In this document: positions 1-11,954 of the stretch, piece by piece
Position numbering within the stretch: position 1 is the stretch's first letter
Layout of the letters: each line of letters starts with the position of its first letter
Source: Quercus robur
Taxonomy: Eukaryota; Streptophyta; Magnoliopsida; Fagales; Fagaceae
DNA length: 64,000 nucleotides
Direction: 5' to 3'
Assembly: GCF_932294415.1 (NCBI RefSeq)
Contig: NC_065545.1
Location: 19,971,357 to 20,035,356 of the forward strand
Position numbers and translations under genes: made by a program
Notes under the pieces: generated by a model
The model's input: the letters and a program-made list of their open reading frames with translations, nothing else
Database searches by the model: none
Told to the model about the DNA's origin: nothing

Positions 1-1900
1 TATTCTGAAATGCTTCGACATGAGAATTCTATTGTTATCAAAGCCATAACTGATAGGGCTAATAATAATAATAGGATTATTTATCACAGTGCTTACATAA
101 AAAATATTATTTCAGAAGAAATGTGGGGCTCCAATCCTACCGCCACAAGAAGATTACCAAATTTCTCTATTCCCTATTCATATCATGATTATGTTACTGC
201 CTGGTTCATATTCATGCTCCACCAAAATGAAAATATGTCCCATTCATGGTTTATTAATTTTGACAAAGAATTTGATTCTGAACTCCCCCTCTGGTTCTTC
301 CGTTGGTGGACTCAGTTTGGTTCAATTATTGAAATATTCCCTGTGCCATTGAAGGATTCGTTCCAAAATTTTACATTAAGATTCAGAACTGATGATCATG
401 GAGCTAAGTTCACTCCCCTACTTCATTTCACTAAAAAATACAAGGTTCCTTGGATTCTAAAATGGCAGTATGTTAAAGATGGTGATGTTCTCACCCGCTG
501 TTGTTATGTTAAATGGTGGGATAAGTTTGCCCATACCTAATCCATCATTACCAATGTTGCCAGAGATTTCCCTTCCCCGAGTGCTTCCCCATTAAGAATC
601 ACTACTCCTATGCAAAAAGCGGTAATTGACACACATGCTTCCTCATCCGCTAAAGGGGTTAAGCCACCTGCAAAGACTAAGAAGAAGAGTTCTCCTTTGA
701 ATGCAATCCGCAAAGACCCTGATGCTTTATATGCCCTGCTCACTAAAATGATTAAAGAAGAAGCTGATTCAGATGATGAGCGATCCTCTCAAGCCTCTGT
801 CTCAAAAGATCCTTACTACCCTTACAATCAGGAGTTGTTTGGTCATGATGATGAAGATGCTGATGACTTAGCAAATGATTGATTGGAAGCTTGATTCCCT
901 TATTTGTCTGGCCTGCATAATGGTCAAAAATGATGATGATTGATTGGAAGCTTGATTCCCCTATTTGTCTGGCCTGCATAATGGCCAAAAATGATGCAAT
1001 GGTCTGGTCAAAATCTACTGTTGATTTCCACCACTAATGATAATGTTCTGAAAAGATGATTCTCCATGTTTCCCGTGCAATGTTCTGAAAAGATGATTCT
1101 CCATGTTTCCCGTGACTTTTAGTCACATCAAGATTGCTTACTATTAACTTTCACTTTTCACTGTTAACTTTCACTGTTCACAAGTACTGTTTACTCAAAA
1201 AATATTGCCTATTAAAGGGGGGTTGTCCCTTAGAGGGTTCTTCAAGTCAAGTTTTACTTCTGATTTCCTTTCCCTTAGAACTAGCCTTCTTAGAGAAAGA
1301 ACTCACCCTACTTCTACTACTCATCCTTGTTTACTAAAACTTTGTAATCCTACAAACCTTGTAACTAGGACTAGTTCAAGCTTTGTACTTGTTAACCTGT
1401 AACTATTGAGATCTTGTATTGACTACTACTACTGTAAGTGTTTATCCTACTTTCAATAACAAGTATTTTCAATTCTATGTTCATTACTTTACTTGTTGCT
1501 ACCACCACCTTGGACGGATTACCGCCATACCGGATGGTTTTAAATTGCTTTCATTTATTTTGAACTATTGTTCTTATTTACTTTGAATTATTTTGATATA
1601 TACTACTTGGCTGGTTCTACCGCCTTATTATTGTTCTTACATTCAAGTCATTTACTTTAAAGCTATTTACTTTCTCCTTCTTTACATTATTTCCATTTAC
1701 AATACATCTGTGCTTCCTTCTCCTTCTCTTCACCTGTGCGTCCCCTTCCCCTTTATATATATATATCTATATGTTTATATAGCTTGGATTGCCCAGCAAA
1801 TTGGACATGTTATCCATATAAAGTGTTGCATGCATGCTTTTCTTTGTCTTTTATTTTTGGACGAGTGTACTGGGAGGTTTGTTCATTCCCTTTGTACTTA
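1..1900 (+). mobile_element. Retroelement-like polyprotein fossil, 3' part
   Basis: Two plus-strand coding blocks (about 10-540 and 610-882) resemble the C-terminal part of a polyprotein that I recall as common in plant genomes. It is rich in aromatic residues, with a YSYHDYVTAWF motif, HSWFINFD, a WWTQFG segment and a C-terminal YVKWWDK. The tail after it is Lys- and then Asp/Glu-rich. I associate such proteins with endogenous pararetroviruses or retrotransposons carrying a movement-type protein, but I cannot decide which. The non-coding remainder (about 890-1900) holds two tandem duplications and T-rich sequence that could be a terminal region. The element enters from outside the window and is broken. 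The right limit is set where a different sequence style, rich in CGTC, begins. Confidence 0.4.
877..1115. repeat. Two adjacent short tandem duplications
   Basis: A unit of about 61 bases starting GATTGATTGGAAGCTTG occurs twice (from 877 and from about 938). A unit of about 37 bases starting AATGTTCTGAAAAGATG occurs twice (from about 1042 and 1079). Both lie just after the coding block of the fossil element, in what looks like its 3' non-coding part. Confidence 0.8.
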
Positions 1901-2463
1901 ACGTTATTGCCTTAGGTTTTGTGGCAATTTGTCTTTTCCTCGTCTAAGGATGGCTCACGACGACACATCTCTGCGTCCAAAGATTTTTAATGTCTTTAAT
2001 TTCATATGGACGTTAATTTCACAAAATCATCAACACTTAAATTAGAGAATTCAAGCCACTTTACATACAATAACTATACATAACATCGTCCATAAACATC
2101 AGAGGACTTAGTACATAGCATCGTCCAAAGACATCATCCATGCTTAGTACTTAGTCATTTTTTAGGGAATTCAAATTACTTTATGTACAAAAGAACTTTG
2201 TTCATAACATCGTCCATAGCACACGCTAGTAGCTAGTGCTTTTTAGGGAATTCAAATGCATGCTAGAAAACATAAAATACTGCTGAAAAACATAAGTGCT
2301 AAAAGATAACATAGATAAACTCTATAAATCACTAGTAATCTTTAGTCTCGTCCATGTTGGCCTTCTTGACGAGTCTTCTTCACTAGTGGTACTTTCTCAA
2401 GTGATGTACATTCCACGGGTGCTCTAGCTTTTGTCCATCAAGGGCTTCCAAGTAGTATGAACC

Positions 2464-3343
2464 TCACCTTTTGGAATTGATGACTTTGTATGGTTCTTCC
2501 CAGTTAGGTTTCGACTTTCCATGAGCAGGGTCCTTTGTAGTCAAGGACACCCTTTTCAGGATGAGATCTCCGACATTAAATTGTCTTGGCTTTACCAATG
2601 CGTTATGGTGCTTAGTTATCAGGTTCTTGTAATGTGTCACCCTCTGTTCTGCATCCATCCTTACCTTGTCAATAAGATCAAGGCTTGGACGAAGCTGTTT
2701 CTCATTCTCCTTATTGTTATAATAGCCACCTTCTAGCTAGTTAGACCAACCTCCGTAGGTATCACTGTATCACTTCCATATGCTTACTTAAAAGGAGTCT
2801 CTCCAGTTGGAGTCCTTACTGTCGTCCTGTATGCCCAAAGGACACTGGGTAATTCATTTGGTCATATCCCTTTTGCCCTTTAAACTGAGTCTTGATGATC
2901 TTCAACAAGGATTGGTTTGCAACTTCTAATTGTTCGTTGGCTTGTGGGTGGTAGGGCGAGGAGTAGTGATTCTTGATTCCTAATTGCTTGCAAAACTCTT
3001 TGAAAGGTGTATTGTCAAACTGACGTTCATTGTCTAAGACGAGCACCCTAGGGATTCCAAAATGGTAGACTATGTTCTTCTAGACGAAACTTCTAACATT
3101 CTACTCAGTGATTCTTGCCACGGGCTTTGCTTCCACCCATTTAATAAAATAATCAATCTCTACTACCAAGAACTTCATTTGTCTCGTCCCCATGAGAAAA
3201 GGACCAAGGATGTCAAGTCCCCACTGAGCAAAGGGCCAAGGGGCCACCATTGGAGTGAGATACTCTGATGGTTGCCTAGGTATGTTGCTGTAGCGCTGAC
3301 ACTTGTCACACGCTTTGACATAAGCTTTTACATCTACTTGCAT
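2464..3343 (-). mobile_element. Integrase and pol C-terminal region of the 2-6.5 kb fossil
   Basis: Minus-strand blocks show the zinc-binding side of integrase (CDKCQRYSN), the catalytic core segments WGLDILGPF and VEIDYFIKWVEAKP, a HYSSPYHPQANEQ block, and the plant Ty3 C-terminal block with FNVGDLILKRV and GKSKPNWEEPYKV. These are retroviral-type integrase signatures. This is part of a broken element. Confidence 0.85.
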
Positions 3344-3863
3344 GGACGGCTAGTAGTATCCAGCGTGGACTATCTTATAAATGAGGGACCTGGCCCATGA
3401 ATGGTTTCCACAAGCTCTTTCATGAATGTCTCTTAGGACGTAAAGGGACTTGTCTGGATTTAAGCACCTAAGGTAGGGCTGAGAAAAACCCTTTTATACA
3501 ACACCTCGTCTACAAGGATAAACCTCATTGCTTTTTCCCTAAACTTCCTTGCTTCTTCTTTATCTTCAGGAAGAACTCCATGCTTGAGATAAGACATAAT
3601 GAGGGAGGTCCAGTTGGCGACTCCATCTATCTAATTCACTTCCGGAATGTCTATACTTGGAATATACTTGACTTGAACTTAATCTCCTACTATATTGTCT
3701 GTAGCTGTTGTCTTGGCTAAGGAGTTGGCTTCTACATTTTCCTCCCTTGGTTTTTGTTGAAATTGCGCTGTTGTGAAGCCTTTAATGCATTGTCTAACTT
3801 TATTCAAGTATTTCTTCATCCGTTCCTCCTTAGAACTTGGCCTATTACCAACTGTGAGTCTCC

Positions 3864-4884
3864 TTAGACTAGGATTGAATTTGCTCCAAATGATTTTGCT
3901 AACTCCAAGCCTTGAAGTAGGACTTTATATTCAGCCTTGTTATTGGTTGTTTGGAACTGTAGACAGACTGCATACTCTAGATGATCCCCTTCTGGTAAGT
4001 GTAAAACCATCCCAATTCCTCCTGCATGTTGTATGGACGAGCCATCCACATGGACAACCCACTACTTTGCCCCTTAGTCTTCATTTTGCTAACTATTGGC
4101 AAGAGTGAATTCAGCAATGAAGTCCGCTAGGACTTGAGCTTTTATTGCTTCTTTTGGTTTGTACCGTACATTGAACTCATTAAGTTCTACTGCCCACTGG
4201 ATTAGTCGTTTAGCGGCCTTTAACTTTTTAATGGCCTTCTTTAGCGGGTGATCTGTCAGGACGTTGATTATATGAACTTGAAAATAAGGCCTAAGCTTTC
4301 TTGCTGCTGTCACCAATGAAAATGCTAACTTTTGCATTAGCGGATGTCGTCCTTCTACTCTTCTTAAAGCTTTGCTAGTGTTTCTATACCTTTTCCTCTT
4401 TTTTGATCAAGGCTGAACTTACTGCATGAAGGGACACCGCTAGGTAAAGATACAACTCTTCTCCTGGTTTGAATGGACTTAGCAGTGGAGTTGAAGTGAG
4501 ATAAGCCTTCAAGTCTTCAAACGCTCATTAACACTTGTTCGTCCATTCAAACGCTTTCCTTAGTACTTTGAAAAACGGTAAACACTTGTCAGTAGCTTTT
4601 GAAACAAACCTGTTAAGGGTAGCTACTTGTCTAGTGAGGCTCTGGACGTCTTTGACATTCTTCGGGGGCTCCACGTTCAAGATCGCTTGGATCTTATTAG
4701 GATTTGCTTCAATCCCTCTATGTGAAACCATAAAACTAAGGAATTTCTCTGATGCAACTCCAAAGGCATATTTGCTTGGATTCAGCTTCATTTTATACTG
4801 CTTAAGTGTATCAAAGGTTTCTTGGAAGTCGTCTAGATGTTGTGTCTCCTTCGCATTCTTGACCAGCATATCATCCACGTACAC
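3864..4884 (-). mobile_element. RT/RNase H and second (archaeal-like) RNase H region of the fossil
   Basis: The block around 4884-4528 matches the thumb and connection side of Ty3 reverse transcriptase (MYVDDMLVK, LNPSKYAFGV, GIEANPNKI). The next block (about 4337-4089) is the Ty3 RNase H (MQKLAFSLVTAARKLRPYF). The block at about 4049-3864 starts MDGSS and carries TTNNKAEYKVLLQGLELA, typical of the additional archaeal-like RNase H of Tat elements. Fossil; not repaired here. Confidence 0.8.
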
Positions 4885-4925
4885 TTCAACATTTCACCCA
4901 ATTTGTGTACAAAACATATGGTTGA

Positions 4926-5700
4926 CTAGCCTCTGGTAAATAGCTCCTGGTCATACAGCTTATGGATAAACAAATCTGAATTGACACCATTGTAAAAAGC
5001 TACTAAGAGGATCTTGTCATCCATCTCGTCCACTAACAAGGCTTCTCTGTTAAAGCGGCTAATAAAGGAATGCGGACTCTCATTCTTTCCTTGCTCTATG
5101 TTCAATAAGCTGGACGAGGAACGCTTTTGCCTTTGACCTCCAACAAAGTTGTTGACAAACAACTTACTTCATTCTTGAAACGAGGTTATGGTATTTGGTG
5201 GTAACTTACCAAACCATACCTTTGCTGGGCCTTTCAATGTGGTAGGCTCTGCATATGATCTTGTTTAGAACACCTTGGAGATGCACGGTTGTCTTGAACG
5301 TAGCAATGTGATCACAAGGATCTCGCGTCCCATCATATGAGTCCAAGGTAGACATTTTGAACTTGAAGGGCAGAAGATGACTCGTGATAGACCCAATGAA
5401 GGGGGAATTAGTCCTATGGATGGGGTCATCCACATGATTTGCTCTCATCATGGAATCCTTCATCTCTTCCATGGCTCTTTTCATCTAATCCATCTCTCTT
5501 TCCAAATGTGGTACCGTATGAGTAATGGTACCTCTAGACTGGTCTCCTTCAACATTATTCTTAGTCCCTTCATTCTCCAAATTCTAGTCTCGTTCTTCAC
5601 CACGTTGCTATTGACATTGTCTATTAACTTTTCTAGTTAACTCTTGGTTTTGTTGCGTCAATTCTGCCATCGCTGCTGCCATGGATTGCAACTGTTATTG
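4926..5700 (-). mobile_element. gag region of the 2-6.5 kb fossil
   Basis: Minus-strand blocks resemble plant Tat gag: FKFKMSTLDSYDGTRDP followed by HIATFKTTVHLQG, then a retrotransposon-gag block with RSSSSLLNIEQGKNES and SFISRFNREALLVDEM. The paralogous element at 60-61.7 kb has the same arrangement ([19 protein letters not shown] and AYITRFNKQAL). Confidence 0.75.
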
Positions 5701-5862
5701 GATGATCATGGGGGGGTGGTGGTGCACGATTTGGGTGACTGGAGGCATTTCCATTCTCTAGGTGTCCTGGACTAGTCGCCATAGACCTAGTTCGAACCAT
5801 GCAGCCTTTTTGTCTTGGAAAGTTAAGAAGTTAACACTTAGAAATTTAACTTACTAGTCTCA

Positions 5863-6482
5863 TTCCCACAGATGGCGTCAACTGATGCTGCATGAAAATC
5901 AGTAGGTTGGAATGCTTTGGACTATGGTAATGGCTATAGATCTTGAAAAGAAAGAAAGAACTGTCATGGGTGATCGGTGTAACCCGGCCAAGGACCTTCC
6001 AATGGTTAAGTCAGTTTTTTCTCTAGAACACAAGGAAGGGAAAAATAGTGGATGGTGAGACTTACCTTGGGTGAATAAGACTTGTTCTTTTTATAGAGAG
6101 TTAAAAGTGGGTCTACTTGTTCGGATCCACCATAATCGTGGGTGATATGGGTGGTTAATAGAGGAAATGGGAAACATGGAGCAGATCATGGGGAATTCTT
6201 TCCACGTTTTAGTAGTAGTACATCATGGCTTGATTCCATGGAGTTTTATGAGAAGCTTTCTTTTAGAATTCGTTAGTATCTTTTGGTCGTCCATGCCCTT
6301 GTGTTAGTCCTAAACGACCATCATGAGATTGAATGGTCTTGCTACTGATGGACGAGTATCAGTCATACATGATGCTATTGTTGGGCTTCTCCCTTAAGGT
6401 TATCTAATGCTATTATTATAGATGTGGTTTGACTGTTTGGACGACCACTATGGACATGTTGACCTTAGATTGATCCCCATCA
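5863..6482 (-). repeat. LTR and adjacent primer binding site
   Basis: The LTR spans about 5883-6482 (600 bases). On the minus strand it starts TGATGGGGATCA and ends GCATCA. Directly inside it (5863-5881) is TTGACGCCATCTGTGGGAA, which fits a primer binding site and nearly equals those of the two other LTR elements in this window. TATA-like and pyrimidine-rich stretches inside the LTR were not resolved. Confidence 0.7.
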
Positions 6483-6695
6483 GTTGTCATTGTCGATTAG
6501 AGTAAACTAATAATAATACATAAGTATATTACAAAGTTTATTAGGCCATTTTTTTTATTAATATTATTATTTTGAAAACTATCAAATCTTATTAATTATG
6601 ATTTGTTTAAAAGTATTTGGAAATATAGTCTTTTTATCATTGAAAATAATTTTAATAAAGATGTAAAAGATTCAAATCCTACTCTTCTAATTATC

Positions 6696-6698
<3 letters not shown>

Positions 6699-6751
<53 letters not shown>
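6699..6751. repeat. Compound (AC)n(AT)n microsatellite
   Basis: An uninterrupted run of AC dinucleotides passes directly into AT dinucleotides. Just upstream lies GATTCAAATCC, which resembles the B box of a tRNA-derived SINE, so this could be a SINE tail; that is a weak inference. Sequence 6483-7190 otherwise shows only AT-rich DNA and a long A run at about 7129-7166. Confidence 0.9.
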
Positions 6752-6752
<1 letters not shown>

Positions 6753-7127
6753 TTGTTTCTTCAAAAGTTAAGTTTCATTTACACATACAACTCATCTCTT
6801 CTTGAGACAAATTCAAATTTAGAAAATTCAAAATATGCCAATTCTCAAAATAACTTTGATAGAATTTGTTTCATGATGATTGTTATTATTATCAAATGAT
6901 GACACGAATTGAGTTTTGGTGCACATGGGACTTGAAACAAGGTCTCTTATTTGATGACAATAAAAACATTTATTAATTGAATTAATTAAAATATACATAA
7001 GTCTTATAAATTTATGTGTCAATGTGATACCAATCACATTCATAGTCATTAATGATCATAAGTTTTTTAATTAAATTTCATAATAATTTTTGCATTTTTC
7101 ATGTCATTATTAACTGTGTTTCTTTCT

Positions 7128-7168
<41 letters not shown>

Positions 7169-7194
7169 AATTGTGTTTAGTTTTTTTTGTTGGT

Positions 7195-7310
7195 AATTCG
7201 ATAGTTACAAGTTACAACAATGAGAATGAGATATTTGAACTCTAAGTCTCCTAATATAGGATTGTAGGCTTTGCTATTAAGCTACAAAGCTCTTGACTCA
7301 ATTGTGCTTA
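7195..7310 (-). mobile_element. tRNA-derived SINE-like sequence
   Basis: On the minus strand TTTGTAGCTTAATAGCAAAG resembles a pol III A box region and AGAGTTCAAATATC a B box, spaced about 35 bases apart as in tRNA-derived plant SINEs. No target duplication could be defined, so this is tentative. Confidence 0.35.
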
Positions 7311-7569
7311 ACTTGAGACCATGAGATTAAGTTATAATTGAAAATAAATATGGGTTTTAATTTTTATGTGGACCAATAAAATTATGTGCCAGTAACCTAC
7401 GAATCATGTAATTGAGATAGCATGTACAATTCTTTCTCAAAAAAAAGATAGCATGTACAATAAGTTTGGACTTGTGAGCTTGCTATATATAAGTATTCAA
7501 CTCATTAGTTACACAAAATGGTTATTATTCACAAGCCAATAACTAAAATAATTAAATAAGTTTGAATTA

Positions 7570-7964
7570 GAGCATCCACAGTAGTGGAGCTAAATTTTTA
7601 GCAATTTAGCTCCACCAAAAGTTACTTTATCTATTTTACCTACACACGTGCTGCAACAGTGGATCTATTTTAGCTTTCAACATAATAAAATAATATAAAC
7701 ATCATAATAAAATATTATAACCACTACAATAAAATAATATATTCCACTACCAAAAAAATATTACACCACCAATCTCAACCACCTGTACCGTTAACCACAG
7801 GCACAACCACCACCACCACCACCACCGGCAGTCCACAGCAAAAAAAAAAAAAAAAAACAAACCCACAACAAGCACAAGCCCACTGCCACAAACACAAACA
7901 CAAGCCCACTTACCCACAACAGATCGGAAAACACCAACACCACCACCACCACTACCGGCAATCC

Positions 7965-8000
<36 letters not shown>

Positions 8001-8730
8001 ACAACGAGCACAAGCCCACTGCCACAAACACAAACACAAGCCCACTTGCCCACAACAGATCGGAAAACACTAACACCACCACCACCACCACCACCACCAC
8101 CACCACTACCGGCAGTCCACAGAAAAAAAAAAAAAAAAAAATCCACAATGAGCACAAAAGGAATGGGCTTCGGTCGGCGCAAAAGGAATGAGCACAACGA
8201 GTACAAAAATCCACCGAAGCTCAGCCTAGCCCAGTGTGAGGAGTGGTCGGCGCTGGGCAGTCGAGCTAGAGAGATGAGGGATGAGGGAGATGAGGAAGGC
8301 CGGCGAGCTAGAGAGAAAAAAAAATTGACCGGCGAGCTGAGGATGAGGGAGATCGGCGAGATGGAGAGACCGGCGAGCTGGAGAGACCGGCGAGCTGGAG
8401 ACACCGGCGAGCTGAGGGATGAGGGAGATGAGAGACCGGTGAGCTAGAGAGAAAAAAAATTTGAGGAAGAAAGAAGAAAGAGGAGAAGCCGGAGAGAGAG
8501 AGATAGAGAGAAAATGAATTGAATATTTTAATGAGAGAGAGGAGAGAGAGTGTAATAAAAAATTTTTTTTTTTTTAGATTTGAGCTACAGTGCACATCTA
8601 AAGATAGATGTGCACTGTAGCTGAGGAGCTAAATTTTTTAGATTTAGCTCCTCTGCTGCGTGAAGGATTTTTGATATTTGGAGCTAAAAAATAGCATTAT
8701 ACCTATATAGCACCACTGCTGTGAGTGCTC
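7570..8730. mobile_element. PIF/Harbinger-type non-autonomous element
   Basis: The left terminus GAGCATCCACAGTAGTGGAG and the inverted right terminus GAGCACTCACAGCAGTGGTG form imperfect TIRs that continue as AGCTAAATTTTT-rich arms. TTA occurs directly outside both ends (7567-7569 and 8731-8733), the 3-bp target duplication expected for PIF/Harbinger. The element is 1,161 bases. It has no transposase; apparent reading frames inside are poly-Pro/Val/Phe translations of simple repeats. The GAGCATCCACAG terminus is typical of plant Harbinger MITEs. Confidence 0.85.
7795..8140. repeat. Modular CCA / poly-A repeat inside the Harbinger element
   Basis: Three copies of a module of roughly 120-170 bases each contain (CCA)n, CGGCAGTCCACAG, a run of 16-30 A, then CCACAACAAGCACAAGCCCAC and CAGATCGGAAAACACC. 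The right part of the element (8230-8450) has a second repeat type built on GACCGGCGAGCTGGAGA. Confidence 0.85.
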
Positions 8731-9750
8731 TTAGGTTTCTTCTAAAAGTTGGTAAAGGTACAATTGTATTTCAGGCTCCGTTTGCTACACCCATTCAAAT
8801 ACATGTTTTCAGTTTTTAAATAATATTACACGTATTTTCACACACTTTTTATCTATAAGTATTTCCACACATGTTTTCAAACACATGTTTTCAGTTTTTA
8901 AGTGCATGTACCAAACACCTCCTTAATTTTTTTTTAAAGGCTTAAAAACACTATACATAGACAAATAAGTTAACGGGAAAAAATGAATCCAAATACATGC
9001 TAAGTAATGTCACTAGTCAATATAAAAATGAACTGGGATATGAAAAACACATTACGGGGCAATGAATTTTTTTTTTCTTGTTTTGTTTTAACAGGACAAT
9101 AATTTCAATTATTGCAACTAAAATTTAGAGATTATAACAAACCATGCACAATCTAAAGGTATTACTATTACCTAAACAATACAGTTTCACATTTAAGGTC
9201 CCTCATGATCATTTTATCTTCTTTTTTTTTTTTTTTTGCTGAACCCTTTTATCATTTGGATGCAAAAAACCAAAAACTGAAAAAGACTTGTCCTTATTTT
9301 TGTATCAACTTTTACTTTAATTTGATCTTGTCATGAACAGACTCAACTAATAAGTCAAGGAAAATTAACAATTAGACTACACATTACAAGCACATTCCCC
9401 AAAAAAAAAAAAAATATATATATATATATATCATATTAAAATCATAAAGTTTCTTCACATAAATAAAAAAAAAAAAAAAAAAAATCATAAAGCTTCAAAT
9501 ACAGGATTTGACACAAGCAGGGCTCAAGCTCAACTCATATTTTTTTTTATGGGCCTAACTCATATTTCAATTGGGCTAAAAAGTAAAAACTCAAAAAACT
9601 CATCAAACAGTCTCTACCCCCAAAAAAAAACCCTGAAATTTTTGCTGACACCGCCTCTCTCTCTCTCTCTCTGAGCGTGTGAGAGAGAAACTTTCACAGT
9701 AGCTGTATTACTGAGTGTGGCTTTCTCGACTGGTACTTCAATTTCCAGGT
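8731..9750. other. Intergenic and 5' region of the PORR gene
   Basis: This stretch is AT-rich, with several A runs (about 9402-9485), a short TA repeat, a CT repeat at 9655-9672 and a GA-rich leader. The last ~90 bases before the ATG at 9751 are probably 5' UTR. No clear TATA box was identified. Confidence 0.5.
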
Positions 9751-10968
9751 ATGTTATCGAAAACCCAGTTCATATTTTCCTACTTGAACCATAATCTCAA
9801 ATCCACACCCACAAATCCTTTTATCAATTTCCAAACCAAACCCATTTCGAGTCTCAAAGTTGTGTGGCGCAAGGACTCCAAACTTGACCAAGCAATAGAG
9901 ATCGACAAGCGGTACAGGCTATGTGCTCGCGTTGTCAAGGAGGTTCTTAACGAACCAGGCCAAGTGATCCCACTTCGATACCTCGAAAAACGCCGTGAGA
10001 GAATGGGGCTAACTGTGAAAGTTAGAACCTTTCTCACAAAAAACCCTGGTTTATTTACTAGTTACTATGATAAAATAAAACCCAAAACCCAACCGGTCGA
10101 ATTTATAAGAGTTTCGGACCGGCTCAAAGATTTTCTCGAAGAAGAGGAAAGGGTTTATAGTGAAAATGAGCATTGGATAATGTCTAAGTTGTGTAAATTA
10201 TTGATGATGTCTAAGGATAAGGTTCTTAGTGTGGATAAGTTGGTACACGTGAAGAGGGAATTTGGTTTTCCAAATGATTTTTTGGTTAACTTGGTGCCCA
10301 AGTATCCTCAGTATTTTAGGTTAGTAGGGTGTCCTGGTGAGGGGCAATCGTTTCTGGAGTTGGTTTCGTGGGAACCCGAGTTTGCAAAATCGGTTATTGA
10401 GAGGAGGGCAGAGGAGGAGTCAAGGCTAACGGGGATTCGGGTTAGGCCTAATTTTCATGTTAAGCTTCCGTCGGGGTTTTTCTTGAGGAAGGAGATGAGG
10501 GAGTGGGTTAGGGATTGGATGGAGCTCGATTATGTGTCCCCGTATGAGGATGTGTCACAGTTGGATCAGGCATCTAGGGAAATGGAGAAGAGGATGGTGG
10601 GGGTTTTCCATGAGTTGCTTTCGCTTTCATTGCATAAGAGGGTTCCTGTGCCGATATTGGGGAAGTTCAGTGATGAGTATAGGTTCTCAAATGCTTTCTC
10701 GAGTGTGTTTACTAGGCATTCGGGGATATTCTACATGTCGTTGAAAGGTGGGATCAAGACAGCAATGTTGAGAGAAGCATATAAGGGTGATAAGTTGATT
10801 GATCGGGATCCACTGCTTCAGATAAAAGATAAGTTTGCTGAGTTGTTGGAGGAGGGATGGAGAGTGAGAGCAGAGCAGTTGAGGTATCACAGGGAAGCAG
10901 TTAATAAAGACATGGAAATGATGGCAATGAAGAATGTTGAATATGACAAGCATGCGTGTGATGAATGA
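9751..10968 (+). CDS. PORR-domain organelle RNA-binding protein
   Basis: This 405-residue protein belongs to the plant organelle RNA recognition (PORR, formerly DUF860) family, whose known members (e.g. maize WTF1, Arabidopsis WTF9) bind organellar group II introns and promote splicing. The first ATG in frame is at 9751; frame sequence upstream has no ATG. Residues 1 to about 40 are low in acidic residues and contain Ser, Thr, Lys and Asn, fitting a mitochondrial or plastid targeting peptide. The PORR core then runs from VVWRKDSKLDQAIE through LEKRRERMGL, FLTKNPGLF, FPNDFLVNLVPKYPQYFRL and LPSGFFLRKEMREW to about RHSGIFYMSLKGG near residue 340. A charged C-terminal tail follows. It appears as a single uninterrupted exon of normal family length. 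I cannot say which PORR subfamily it belongs to or its intron targets. Confidence 0.93.
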   Translation: MLSKTQFIFSYLNHNLKSTPTNPFINFQTKPISSLKVVWRKDSKLDQAIEIDKRYRLCARVVKEVLNEPGQVIPLRYLEKRRERMGLTVKVRTFLTKNPGLFTSYYDKIKPKTQPVEFIRVSDRLKDFLEEEERVYSENEHWIMSKLCKLLMMSKDKVLSVDKLVHVKREFGFPNDFLVNLVPKYPQYFRLVGCPGEGQSFLELVSWEPEFAKSVIERRAEEESRLTGIRVRPNFHVKLPSGFFLRKEMREWVRDWMELDYVSPYEDVSQLDQASREMEKRMVGVFHELLSLSLHKRVPVPILGKFSDEYRFSNAFSSVFTRHSGIFYMSLKGGIKTAMLREAYKGDKLIDRDPLLQIKDKFAELLEEGWRVRAEQLRYHREAVNKDMEMMAMKNVEYDKHACDE

Positions 10969-11954
10969 CTACAGCTTGGAGAACTACTCTGTGATCATGA
11001 ATGGCAAGGATGGCTTCAAGACCAAGCATTGCAGGTAAAGAGGACTTTATCAATACTTGGGATGATTATAGAGATTATGCTGCATTTGTGTTGAGAAATT
11101 GAACAATCGTGAGGAAATGTAGTATCCTTTATGTAAAAAAGTACAACCAAAATTTTTATCCAAAATAAATGGAGATGGTTGATGTCACTGAATTTACAGA
11201 TGAGGTGTTGCTTTATTCTCTGAAACATAGTTGGAAAGTGCTTTCAACAGGACAGCATGTAAAAGCATATTCTAATATGTTTTCTTCTTCCTCAAATAAG
11301 AAGTTTTCTGACTGACCTCTCAACATAATTGTGGAGTAAAACTTTAACAATCGTTAGAGTTAGTTAAATCATGTGTATGTTATGGATTTGATTGAAAATA
11401 GAATGCACTTCATGAGTGGACATTTTTTTTTTTTTTTGACATTGGTGCAATTCATGGATTGCACATTGCACAACCAAGCATCATAAAAATGATGGCTAGA
11501 TTAAGGTTTTTATTTATTTATTTATTTTTAAACCCATTTTTGCTGTTATGGGGTTCAGTTCACATGGAAGGGACACTAATGCATGTAGCTAAGCTTTTGG
11601 GTTATGTATTTCAGCACTAGAACTGGTTTTAGATTAACCAGCTGGACCCAAGGAGTGAATGTTGTTAATTAATTATGATATTGCTAATTTGCTTACGAGT
11701 TACAACTAGATATGGTCATCATCATTTCTGTCATATTTGTGATTACTCTTGTAATAATTTTTTTTAGGAATACAAAACGACAATAATGACACATTCCATA
11801 GGTTATGAACTGCTGTGGATCAAATTAAGAAAATTTTTTAAATTTATCTTTAGCTCCTTATCCTGTTCTGACATTCCGCATAAAAATAAATAAATAAATA
11901 AAAAAAGAAGAAGAAATCTATATCTTACATTTGCCTGTGTTCTGCATAAATTTA

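Larger units (their letters stand above)
1935..6482 (-). mobile_element. Ty3/gypsy retrotransposon fossil, Tat-like, one LTR
   Basis: Reading on the minus strand, the order is LTR (6482-5883), primer binding site (5881-5863), gag, RT and Ty3-type RNase H, a second RNase H with the DGSS and TTNNKAEYK motifs, integrase, and the pol C-terminus. Two RNase H domains before integrase mark the Tat lineage (established knowledge). I could not find the matching 3' LTR; the element seems cut near 1935, next to an unrelated fossil. It is heavily broken, with more than ten interruptions. Because only one LTR is visible it cannot be dated from LTR divergence, but it is clearly older-looking than the Tat element at 52-62 kb. 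Sequence 1935-2460 is the stretch after pol, rich in CGTCCA words. Confidence 0.85.

Noticed and set aside
7747-8595. Several long frames of Val/Phe/Pro-rich protein on both strands
   Set aside because: They are translations of (CCA)n, A runs and CT repeats inside a Harbinger MITE; no domain or codon structure supports a gene.
9715-9750. Twelve extra residues before the PORR start
   Set aside because: The upstream frame has no ATG; the first ATG is at 9751.
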